Of a DNA stretch of 8,715 bases, positions 1-6,113 are shown one piece after another. Origin of the DNA: Chloroflexota bacterium (GTDB taxonomy: Bacteria > Chloroflexota > UBA6077 > CF-72); contig JAFAWJ010000778.1 of the NCBI GenBank assembly GCA_019242065.1, forward strand, positions 1 through 8,715, in the 5' to 3' direction. The notes under the pieces were generated by a model. It saw nothing but the letters and a program-made list of their open reading frames with translations, had not been told where the DNA came from and did no database searches. The position numbers and the translations under genes are program-made. Position 1 is the stretch's first letter; every line of letters starts with the position of its first letter.

Positions 1-1
1 G

Positions 2-256
2 GACCCCTCCGGCAACAGTAACACCGGCTTCACCAGCCCGGAGTACGTGCAGTTGTTCAACGCGGCGTCGTCCGAGCCAGACAACGACAAGCGCAAGGCC
101 ATCTACGATCAGGTCAACGATCTATTGCTGGACCAGGCGTTCGTGAATTCGATCTCGTCCGCGCCGGCGCGCATGGTGACCAAAAATTACGTGAAGGACA
201 TCGGCCGGAGCCTGCACGGCGCCTTCCTGTTCAACTCCGCGTGGCTCGACAAGTGA
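2..256 (+). CDS. ABC transporter substrate-binding protein, family 5 (peptide/nickel type), C-terminal fragment
   Basis: The reading frame is open from the first base of the window and gives the last 84 residues of a protein whose start lies upstream. The segment has the usual end of extracytoplasmic solute-binding proteins of the DppA/OppA family (SBP_bac_5). A stretch around residues 10-18 (GFTSPEYVQ) matches the common 'G-x-xNPE-x-D' region. It is followed by a helix in which residues are counted off per peptide monomer (EPDNDKRKAIYDQVNDLL), then a hydrophobic strand and a final short segment ending WLDK. Such proteins bind an oligopeptide, sugar or other small solute outside the membrane and hand it to an ABC permease. 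The ligand cannot be inferred from this piece. Its stop overlaps the GTG start of the SDR gene, so the two are probably co-transcribed and translationally coupled. Confidence 0.8.
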   Translation, partial: DPSGNSNTGFTSPEYVQLFNAASSEPDNDKRKAIYDQVNDLLLDQAFVNSISSAPARMVTKNYVKDIGRSLHGAFLFNSAWLDK

Positions 257-1005
257 CGGGCATTCTTGACGGAAAGGTCGCGATCGTTACCGGCGGTGGC
301 CGCGGGATCGGCGCACGTTACTGCCATGGGCTGGCCGCCGAAGGCGCGCGGGTGATGGTCGCCGACATCAACGCGCCCGGCGCCCGCGAGGTGGCGGGCG
401 AGATCGGTGGCGCCAGCACGCACGTGGACGTGGCGGACGAGCACAGCGTCCAGGCGATGGTCGACGCCACCGTGCACGCCTTCGGGCGCGTCGACGCCCT
501 GGTCAACAACGCGGCGATCTTCACCGAGCTGCTCCAGCCACGCAAAGGCTTCGAAGCGATTCCGGTCGAGGAATGGGACCGCGTCATGGCCGTCAACGTC
601 AGGGGCACGTGGCTGTGCGCTCGCGCGGTGGCGCCGCTGTTCCGTCAGCAGCGGAGTGGCGTGATTATCAATATTTCGTCCGGCACGATCTTCAGTGGCA
701 CCGACGGTTTTGCCCACTATGTCACCAGCAAGGCGGCGGTGTGGGGCATGGCGCGCGTGCTGGCACGCGAGCTGGGACCCTTCGGGGTGCGCGTCAACTC
801 GATCACGCCCGGACTGACCTCTAGCGAAATGGTCCAGGAGGTCTACCCCGCCGACTTGCTGGCGGCCCGCGCGCAGGCGCGCATCTTCCAGCGCGAGCAA
901 CAGCCGGACGACCTCGTCGGCACCGTGGTGTTCCTGTGCTCGGACGCCAGCGGCTTTACCACTGGCCAGACCTTCAACGTCGACGGCGGTTCACACTTCC
1001 ACTGA
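253..1005 (+). CDS. SDR-family NAD(P)-dependent oxidoreductase
   Basis: This is a complete classical short-chain dehydrogenase of 250 residues, the normal length for the family. I place the start at GTG 253, which overlaps the TGA of the upstream gene (GTGA). An in-frame GTG at 241 would add only four residues and overlap more. Visible motifs are the cofactor-binding TGGGRGIG at residues 13-20, an acidic D38 at the end of the second strand (favours NAD(H) over NADP(H)), NNA at 85-87, N115, and the catalytic S143, Y156 and K160 in the Y-x-x-x-K arrangement. The C-terminus holds the usual GQ-x-FNVDGG segment. It should oxidise an alcohol or reduce a ketone in the cytoplasm, but SDR substrate range is too wide to name the compound. 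The neighbouring ABC protein and LLM oxidoreductase suggest catabolism of an imported small molecule. Confidence 0.93.
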   Translation: MTGILDGKVAIVTGGGRGIGARYCHGLAAEGARVMVADINAPGAREVAGEIGGASTHVDVADEHSVQAMVDATVHAFGRVDALVNNAAIFTELLQPRKGFEAIPVEEWDRVMAVNVRGTWLCARAVAPLFRQQRSGVIINISSGTIFSGTDGFAHYVTSKAAVWGMARVLARELGPFGVRVNSITPGLTSSEMVQEVYPADLLAARAQARIFQREQQPDDLVGTVVFLCSDASGFTTGQTFNVDGGSHFH

Positions 1006-1032
1006 AACTGCTGTTGAAACATCAACCAAAGT

Positions 1033-1039
1033 AAAGGGG
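1033..1039 (+). promoter_or_regulatory. Ribosome binding site for the LLM oxidoreductase gene
   Basis: AAAGGGG lies 9 nt before GTG 1049, in a relatively A-rich 43-bp gap after the SDR stop. It supports the GTG as the true start of the luciferase-like oxidoreductase. Confidence 0.55.
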
Positions 1040-1048
1040 CAAGACAGC

Positions 1049-1891
1049 GTGCGCCTTGGGATCAGTCTGCCAACCCGACAATCCGATGGCCGAGCGCCGA
1101 CCATCGCCCAGATCATGCAGCGTGCAGCGGACATCGAGCGCGTCGGCTTCGAAGGAATCTGGGTCGGCGATTCGCTGGGACGTGCCGCCTGGCCTGCGCC
1201 CGACATTCTGCTGTGGCTCACCGCCGCGGCGGCCTCCACACAGCACGTCGAGCTGGGCACGACGGTCCTCCAGGTGCCCCTCCGCCATCCGGTCGAGTTG
1301 GCGCAGCGGTTCATGAGCCTGCACGCGTTGTCCGGTGGACGCTTCCGCGCGGGCGTGGGCAGCGGCTCGACGCGAGCTGACTTCGACGCCGTCGGCGTGC
1401 CCTACGAGGATCGCTTCAAGATCCTGGCCGCTGCCTTGCCGACGATCCGCAAGCTGTGCGCCGGCGAGCGGGTGGGCGACGCCTACTTGCCCGCCTGGGC
1501 GGACACCGGCAGCGGGCCGCCCATGCTGATCGGCAGCTGGCACAGCGGGATCTGGGTGCAGCGCGCAGCGCGCGACTACGACGGCTGGATCGCGTCCGGC
1601 TTTTTCACGAGCTTCAACCAGTTGAAGGAAGGTCTGCAGCGGTATCGCGACGCCGGTGGTCAGCGCGCGCTGGTCAGCACCATCCGGATCGACCTGCACA
1701 AACCCACCGCTCCATTCGATCCCGACGGCAGCTTCAGCCTGGAATGCGAGCCAGCCGAAGCGGCCGATCGCCTGCAGCGACTGGCGGACATCGGCTACGA
1801 CGACGCGTTGCTCACGAGGGCCAACCACAGCGCAGACGAGCTGACGGATGACGATCTGGAGGAGATCCGCGCACTCGTCCCCCGCGGCTAG
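1049..1891 (+). CDS. LLM-class (luciferase-like) flavin- or F420-dependent oxidoreductase
   Basis: This 280-residue protein has the bacterial luciferase-like TIM-barrel pattern. The first strand is MRLGISLPT, followed by a helix and 'RVGFEGIWVGDS' (residues 31-42). Next come 'VELGTTVLQVPLRHP' (67-81) and 'LSGGRFRAGVGSGS' (94-107), then the 'DFDAVGVPYEDR' segment (111-122) that typically follows the glycine-rich loop in this family. 'PPMLIGS' (157-163) and 'AARDYDGW' (173-180) are the usual cofactor-side elements of the C-terminal half. The family uses reduced FMN or coenzyme F420 to oxidise or monooxygenate small organic substrates. Which cofactor is used here cannot be decided from motifs alone. 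The length is slightly short for the family (commonly 280-350) but no element is obviously missing. The gene follows the SDR by 43 bp and probably belongs to the same operon; a hairpin lies just after its stop. Confidence 0.85.
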   Translation: MRLGISLPTRQSDGRAPTIAQIMQRAADIERVGFEGIWVGDSLGRAAWPAPDILLWLTAAAASTQHVELGTTVLQVPLRHPVELAQRFMSLHALSGGRFRAGVGSGSTRADFDAVGVPYEDRFKILAAALPTIRKLCAGERVGDAYLPAWADTGSGPPMLIGSWHSGIWVQRAARDYDGWIASGFFTSFNQLKEGLQRYRDAGGQRALVSTIRIDLHKPTAPFDPDGSFSLECEPAEAADRLQRLADIGYDDALLTRANHSADELTDDDLEEIRALVPRG

Positions 1892-1902
1892 GCCCCCGCG
1901 AT

Positions 1903-1918
1903 GTGCCCGGTCGGGCAC
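1903..1918 (+). terminator. Hairpin after the LLM gene, possible terminator
   Basis: GTGCCC, a 4-nt loop and GGGCAC form a perfect 6-bp G/C-rich stem (the next pair inward, G-C, is also complementary). It starts 12 nt after the TAG of the oxidoreductase gene. There is no T-run behind it, so it is not a textbook Rho-independent terminator, although such tail-less hairpins occur in high-GC genomes. It sits where the first operon should end. Confidence 0.4.
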
Positions 1919-1998
1919 CCCGCGTCCGTCACCGTGCAGCGCATGATCTCGCGAAATGGAGGGATCCGTCAGCCGGCAATTGTTTCGCTCGCCGCGAC

Positions 1999-2026
1999 CG
2001 ATACGCGTCTCGCTCTCGACGTATCG
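1999..2026. promoter_or_regulatory. Perfect 7-bp inverted repeat in the 1892-2106 gap
   Basis: CGATACG (1999-2005) and CGTATCG (2020-2026) are exact reverse complements separated by 14 bp. Their centres are 21 bp apart, about two helical turns, the geometry of a dimeric regulator site. It lies 80 bp before the membrane-protein gene. I see no convincing -35/-10 pair next to it and no gene in the remainder of this 215-bp gap, so the functional meaning is uncertain. Confidence 0.25.
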
Positions 2027-2106
2027 CCGCTCACCTGTCCGTTCGAGCCACGCCAGGGCGACTGACCTAGGCCTGGACCCGGGGTGCGACATGCTGGCTA
2101 CACTCG

Positions 2107-3615
2107 ATGGCCTTGACGACGCACAGCGTAACAGACACCGAGCTCCGCCCTGTGCGTCGCTCGTGCGCCGCCGCGGCGGTGTGGATTGCCGTCGGCGTGT
2201 TGCTCGCGCTCTACCTGGTTGGTACCGGCCTGAGCTACGTCGAACGCGTCCGCGATCCGTCGGAATCCCTGTACGGCGAGTCGATTGTTCTGGACGAAGC
2301 CCACCGCGTGCCGCTCGGCCAGCCTCTGTACGCGGCGCCAACCGGCTTGCCGCTGACGGTCACCGCGTACATGCCGGTGTATTACCTGCTGGTCGGGTGG
2401 CTGCAAGCCGGCGTGGACCATCCAGGCTACGCCGTCGGCCGCCTGGTGTCCGTAGCAGCCACCATCGGCTGCGCCGCCCTGATCGCCGTCAGCGTCTTCC
2501 GAGCAACGCAATGCACCGGAAAGGCTAACCTTCGTTGGCTGGCGGGCACGCTGGCGGCGGCGCTCTTTCTCACGCAGAACCTCACGGTTCTCTTGTGGGG
2601 CCCCACCTACCGCGTCGACATGCTGGCGCTGTGCTTCGCGCTCGCCGGCCTGGCCCTGGCCACCAGCGGCCGCACCACCCTGGCCGCCCTGCCGCTGGTG
2701 CTCTCAGTCCTGACCAAACAGACCTACCTGGCCGCCCCGCTGTGCGTCTTCGTCACGCTGTGGCCCAACCGCCGCTCCATGCTGGTGTTCGCCTCGCTCT
2801 TCGTCGGCGCCCTGGGGGTGGCGCTGGGCGTCGGCACGTGGCTGACGCACAACCTCTTGCTGTGGCACACCTTCGTCGCGGATGCCAACCCGCTCGAGTT
2901 CGACTATTTCTCGTCCATGCTGGGCTCGTTCGCCCAGTTCAACGCGCTGCCGCTGGTCGCCGCCGGGGCGCTGTTCGGTCTGTCCAGTCTGCCCGCCGAG
3001 CGCCTGTGGCGAATGTACTTCGTCGTCTCGGGCCTGGTCGCGCTGGCGACCGTCGGCAAGCTCGGCGCGTCCTCCAACTACTGGCTCGAGCTGACGGCGG
3101 CCACCAGCGTCTTGATCGGCGTACTCGCCGTGCGGCTGGCGAGCGCCACACACCGCGCGCCATTCACCTCGGCCGGCCTGGCCGGCCTGCTCCTGGCATC
3201 GCTGCTCACCTGCGTGCCGGCGTATCAGCTCACCGTCTCGCAGGCGGCGACCGCGCTGCTGAACGGGCCGCCCCAGGCGACGACGCAGCGGCTCCAGGCG
3301 GCGGCCTACGTGGCCAACGAACCGGGCGCGCTGCTGACGGACGATCCGAACCTGGCGGTGCTGGCCGGCAAACGGGTGGAGTTCGAGGCAATCGTCTTCA
3401 CGTTGCTGGCAGCGCAGGGAACCTGGGACGAAGCGCCGATTCTGGACGCCATCCAGGCCCGTCAGTTCGGACTGGTAGCGCTGACGGAGTCGCTGGACGC
3501 ACCGCAGGAGCCGCTGATCGCAAGGCGTCTGAGCGATAACGTGCGGGCCGTGCTGCGCCAGGCGTACGCACCGGCAGGTCAGCTCGAGGGCTACTGGTTG
3601 TACCGCCCCGCATGA
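2107..3615 (+). CDS. Polytopic membrane protein, GT-C / family-39-like glycosyltransferase
   Basis: This is a 502-residue protein with about ten hydrophobic segments (near residues 21-40, 86-102, 114-131, 145-162, 170-187, 191-219, 226-246, 277-294, 302-318, 330-345 and 354-373). A soluble C-terminal tail of some 120 residues follows. The first external loop carries acidic residues (SLYGESIVLDEAHRV, 55-67) followed by 'G-x-PLY' and 'YMPVYYLLVGWLQ'. This is the layout of GT-C enzymes that use a polyprenyl-phosphate-linked sugar, where a loop-1 acidic residue is catalytic. 'YRVDMLALCFALAGL' (168-182) and 'LTKQTYLAAP' (202-211) also recall family-39-type proteins. The predicted role is sugar transfer to lipid, polysaccharide or protein at the outer face of the membrane; donor and acceptor are unknown. 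ATG 2107 has no good Shine-Dalgarno sequence, so the start may lie slightly downstream. The gene does not fit the metabolism of its neighbours. Confidence 0.7.
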   Translation: MALTTHSVTDTELRPVRRSCAAAAVWIAVGVLLALYLVGTGLSYVERVRDPSESLYGESIVLDEAHRVPLGQPLYAAPTGLPLTVTAYMPVYYLLVGWLQAGVDHPGYAVGRLVSVAATIGCAALIAVSVFRATQCTGKANLRWLAGTLAAALFLTQNLTVLLWGPTYRVDMLALCFALAGLALATSGRTTLAALPLVLSVLTKQTYLAAPLCVFVTLWPNRRSMLVFASLFVGALGVALGVGTWLTHNLLLWHTFVADANPLEFDYFSSMLGSFAQFNALPLVAAGALFGLSSLPAERLWRMYFVVSGLVALATVGKLGASSNYWLELTAATSVLIGVLAVRLASATHRAPFTSAGLAGLLLASLLTCVPAYQLTVSQAATALLNGPPQATTQRLQAAAYVANEPGALLTDDPNLAVLAGKRVEFEAIVFTLLAAQGTWDEAPILDAIQARQFGLVALTESLDAPQEPLIARRLSDNVRAVLRQAYAPAGQLEGYWLYRPA

Positions 3616-3625
3616 CACCTGCGCG

Positions 3626-3654
3626 TTGACAGCGAACGAACTAGATCGTACATT
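3626..3654 (+). promoter_or_regulatory. Sigma70-type promoter of the transporter/dehydratase operon
   Basis: TTGACA (3626-3631, exact consensus) and TACATT (3649-3654, four of six consensus bases including the first T, the A and the last T) are separated by exactly 17 bp. The predicted transcript start is near 3661, giving a leader of about 40 nt before the transporter gene. It is the clearest promoter in the window, and it lies in the 87-bp gap between an unrelated membrane-protein gene and the catabolic genes. It therefore likely drives the operon from 3703 onward. Confidence 0.75.
3636..3649. promoter_or_regulatory. Candidate operator: imperfect 14-bp palindrome in the promoter spacer
   Basis: ACGAACTAGATCGT pairs at six of seven positions about a centre between 3642 and 3643. 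It fills most of the -35/-10 spacer and overlaps the first T of the -10 box. A repressor bound here would block RNA polymerase. TetR-family proteins bind short palindromes of this kind, and a TetR-family gene ends the operon, so it is the natural candidate ligand. This is inference; a palindrome this good arises by chance in perhaps a few per cent of gaps of this size. Confidence 0.4.
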
Positions 3655-3686
3655 AGGAGACCAGCACAAGATACTTTCGCTCGTTC

Positions 3687-3693
3687 AGGGGAG
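3687..3693 (+). promoter_or_regulatory. Ribosome binding site deciding the transporter start
   Basis: AGGGGAG ends 9 nt before ATG 3703 but only 3 nt before the alternative in-frame GTG 3697. The spacing favours the ATG as the start of the transporter. Confidence 0.6.
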
Positions 3694-3702
3694 ATCGTGG
3701 CG

Positions 3703-5061
3703 ATGCAGCCCACACCGACTTCTGGTTCCGACGCCTCCGCGCGTCCCGTCCATACCCCCACCCGCGCCGCCCTCGCCAGCTGGATCGGCAGCGCCCTCGA
3801 GTACTACGACTTTTTTATCTACGGCACCGCCGCCGCCCTCGTCTTCAACAAGGTCTTCTTCCCTACCGCCAACCCTGCCATCGGCCTCCTCCTGTCCCTG
3901 GCCACCTTCGGCGTCGGCTACGTCGCGCGGCCCGTCGGCGCCTTCGTCCTCGGCCATGTCGGCGACAAGTTCGGCCGCAAGCGCGTCCTGATCGGCACCC
4001 TGGTTCTGATGGGCACCTGCACCTTCCTGGTCGGCTGCCTGCCCGGCTACGATCAGATCGGCGTCCTCGCGCCCATCCTGCTGGTGGTCTTGCGGCTGTG
4101 CCAGGGCTTTTCCGCCTCCGGCGAGCAGGCCGGCGCCAACTCCATGAGCCTGGAGCACGCGCCGCCGCGGCGCCGTGGCTTCGTCACCAGTTTCACGCTC
4201 AACGGCACCCAGGCCGGCTCGCTGCTGGCCACCGCCGTGTTCGTGCCCGTCTCTCAGTTGCCGCAGGACCAGCTCCTGGCCTGGGGCTGGCGCGTGCCGT
4301 TCTGGCTCAGTCTGGTGGTAGTGCTGGTCGGCCTCGCGATTCGGAGTGGCCTCGCCGAGACGCCCGCGTTCCTCGAAAACAAGCAGCGCCGCACGCTGGC
4401 CCGCGCGCCCCTGTCGCTGTTGTTCCACACCTACTGGCCCCAGATCGTGCGCGTGTTGCTGTGTAGCCTGGTCTCGACCGTCAGCACCATCTTCGGCGTC
4501 TACGCGCTGTCCTACGCGGTGAACGTGGAAAAGATCGATCAGACACCGATGTTGACCGTGGCCATCATCGCCAACGTGGTGGCCATGGCGGCGATTCCAC
4601 TGTGGGCGCTGCTGGCGGACCGCATCGGACGCAAGCCGGTGTTCATATTCGGAGCACTCGGATCCGGTGTATTGATGTTCGCGTATCTGTGGTCGATCAG
4701 CCAGGCCAACCTGGCATTGATTTTCGGTGTCGGCATTCTGATGTCCGGTGTCGTCTACAGCGCCGCGAATGGCATCTGGCCGGCGTTTTACGGTGAGATG
4801 TTCGACACGCGCGTGCGTCTTTCGGGCATGGCTATCCCCACCCAGATCGGCTTCGCGCTGGCGGGCTTCGCGCCCACGATTGGTGTCGCGCTGCAGGCCG
4901 GCGATCCGGGCGCGTGGATGCCGGTCGCGGTGATCACCATGGCGGCCTGTGTGATCGCCGCAGGCGCGGCCGTGACCGCGCGCGAAACGTATGCGCTGGA
5001 CCTCCATGAGCTTGGCAGTCAGCCCGTAGTCGGCGCCGCCGCGCTGTCGATGGCGTCGTGA
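3703..5061 (+). CDS. MFS transporter, metabolite:H+ symporter (MHS) family, probable shikimate/aromatic-precursor uptake
   Basis: This is a 452-residue, 12-helix MFS permease. Residues 25-52 (starting ASWIGSALEYYDFFIYG) are the signature first helix of the MHS family, which includes ShiA, KgtP, ProP and QsuA. The cytoplasmic loop motif GHVGDKFGRKR is at 84-94, the RLCQGFSASGEQAG motif of helix 4 at 131-144, the second-half repeat ADRIGRKP at 305-312, and the family motif FDTRVRLSG at 367-375. The ending LHELGS is also common in the family. It should import an organic acid with protons across the inner membrane. Shikimate, quinate or dehydroshikimate is the inferred substrate because the gene heads an operon with a 3-dehydroshikimate dehydratase, as QsuA does in corynebacteria. 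The MHS family also takes citrate, 2-oxoglutarate and betaines, so the substrate is not proven. A GTG at 3697 is a possible alternative start. Confidence 0.9.
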   Translation: MQPTPTSGSDASARPVHTPTRAALASWIGSALEYYDFFIYGTAAALVFNKVFFPTANPAIGLLLSLATFGVGYVARPVGAFVLGHVGDKFGRKRVLIGTLVLMGTCTFLVGCLPGYDQIGVLAPILLVVLRLCQGFSASGEQAGANSMSLEHAPPRRRGFVTSFTLNGTQAGSLLATAVFVPVSQLPQDQLLAWGWRVPFWLSLVVVLVGLAIRSGLAETPAFLENKQRRTLARAPLSLLFHTYWPQIVRVLLCSLVSTVSTIFGVYALSYAVNVEKIDQTPMLTVAIIANVVAMAAIPLWALLADRIGRKPVFIFGALGSGVLMFAYLWSISQANLALIFGVGILMSGVVYSAANGIWPAFYGEMFDTRVRLSGMAIPTQIGFALAGFAPTIGVALQAGDPGAWMPVAVITMAACVIAAGAAVTARETYALDLHELGSQPVVGAAALSMAS

Positions 5062-5075
5062 AGCACTGACGGCCG

Positions 5076-6113
5076 GTGCGTGCAGTAGTGCTCGACGGCC
5101 CCCACCAGGCCGTCGTCCGCGACATCCCCGAGCCGCCGCGCGCGCCGGACGAGGTGCTGGTGGCGATGGACCGTGTCGGCATTTGCGGCAGCGACCTGGC
5201 GGTGTACGCCGGCACGCGTAGGGCAAAGTACCCGCTCGTCCTCGGCCACGAGGGGGTCGGGCGCGTCGTCGATCCGGGTTCCTCTCCCTACGGCCACGAC
5301 GCGCGCGTGGTCGTCGAACCCAACATCCCGTGCGGCACGTGCGTCATCTGTCGACGTGGCCAGGGGCATGTGTGCCCCACCAAGCGGTCGCTCGGCATGA
5401 ACGCGCCGGGCGTCTTCGCCGAACTCGTGGCCGTCCCGGCCGAGTTCGTGCATCCGCTGCCCGAGACACTCACGTTCGCCGACGCAGTCGGCATCGAACC
5501 GCTGGCCGTTGCGCTCCACGCGTTCGGGGCCGGGCACGTGGCGGCGTGCGAGCCGGTGGCCGTCATCGGCTGCGGAGCCGAGGGCCTGCTGCTGCTGCGT
5601 GTCGCGGCCACGTTCGGTGCGCGCGTGCTGGCGCTTGACGTCCGTCCGGAGCGGCTGGAGGTCGCCAGGAGTCACGGCGCGCAGCAGGTCGCACTGGTCC
5701 CGTCGGCTGGCGCCGCGACGGAAGTCGCCGAGCGCATTGCGCGCGAGTGGTGTCCGGCGGTGGTGTTCGAAGCCGCCGGAGCCGCCGCGGCGCTGGAGCT
5801 CGCCATGCAGGTCGTGGCACCCGGTGGTCGGATCGTCGCCGTGGGCCTCGCCGCTAACCCGATTCGCCTGCTGCCGCTGGCCTTTGTCCGTCGTGGACTG
5901 ACCCTGGTCGGTAGCCTGATCTACGACCATCCCGCCGATTTCGAGTGGGCCATCGACGTGGTCAATCAGCGCAAAATCCAGCCGTCGACGCTGGTGACCG
6001 AAGTTCTCGACGGACTGGAGTCGCTGCCCGCCGCGCTGGCAACGCTGGCCGCCGGTGAATCAGGCGGCAAAACGATTGTCCGATTCTCTACACGCCGGGA
6101 GGAACGCGCGTGA
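5076..6113 (+). CDS. Zinc-dependent MDR dehydrogenase (alcohol/polyol dehydrogenase-like), candidate shikimate/quinate dehydrogenase
   Basis: This is a complete 345-residue medium-chain dehydrogenase. Catalytic zinc ligands are C37 (in GICGSD), H58-E59 (LGHEG) and probably E141 (GIEPLAV). The four structural zinc cysteines are C86, C89, C92 and C100. The Rossmann motif GCGAEG is at 165-170 and D188 at the end of the next strand predicts NAD+ use. Best general matches are sorbitol, threonine or galactitol dehydrogenases, so it should oxidise a secondary alcohol on a polyol-like substrate. It lies 14 bp after the transporter and overlaps the next gene by 4 bp (GTGA). Its position between an MHS importer and a 3-dehydroshikimate dehydratase suggests that it makes the 3-keto acid from shikimate or a related cyclitol acid, a step known enzymes of other families (AroE-like QsuD, PQQ-dependent QuiA) perform. 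The start GTG 5076 has no strong ribosome binding site but MRAVVLDGP is the standard N-terminus of the family. Confidence 0.92.
   Translation: MRAVVLDGPHQAVVRDIPEPPRAPDEVLVAMDRVGICGSDLAVYAGTRRAKYPLVLGHEGVGRVVDPGSSPYGHDARVVVEPNIPCGTCVICRRGQGHVCPTKRSLGMNAPGVFAELVAVPAEFVHPLPETLTFADAVGIEPLAVALHAFGAGHVAACEPVAVIGCGAEGLLLLRVAATFGARVLALDVRPERLEVARSHGAQQVALVPSAGAATEVAERIAREWCPAVVFEAAGAAAALELAMQVVAPGGRIVAVGLAANPIRLLPLAFVRRGLTLVGSLIYDHPADFEWAIDVVNQRKIQPSTLVTEVLDGLESLPAALATLAAGESGGKTIVRFSTRREERA
6097..6104 (+). promoter_or_regulatory. Strong ribosome binding site for the dehydratase gene
   Basis: GGGAGGAA lies inside the end of the dehydrogenase gene, 5 nt before GTG 6110. It fixes the start of the dehydratase although that codon overlaps the previous stop. 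Confidence 0.7.

Noticed and set aside
1003..1020. Direct repeat TGAAAC at 1003-1008 and 1015-1020
   Set aside because: Two six-base copies, one of which includes the SDR stop codon; too short to call a regulatory repeat.
2036..2052. GTTCGAGCC, resembling the T-loop of a tRNA
   Set aside because: The flanking bases do not form a T-stem and no acceptor, D or anticodon arms are found around it.
1956..2528. A 190-codon plus-strand frame spanning the gap and the start of the membrane-protein gene
   Set aside because: Its product is Arg/Pro-rich and low in motifs, and most of it overlaps the membrane-protein gene in another frame.
3685..5226. A 513-codon open frame on the minus strand opposite the transporter, and similar long minus-strand frames at 1022-2341, 2704-3669 and 5019-5930
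   Set aside because: High-GC coding sequence leaves long open frames on the opposite strand. Their translations are rich in Arg, Gly, Ala and His without domain motifs, and they lie opposite genes with clear family signatures.
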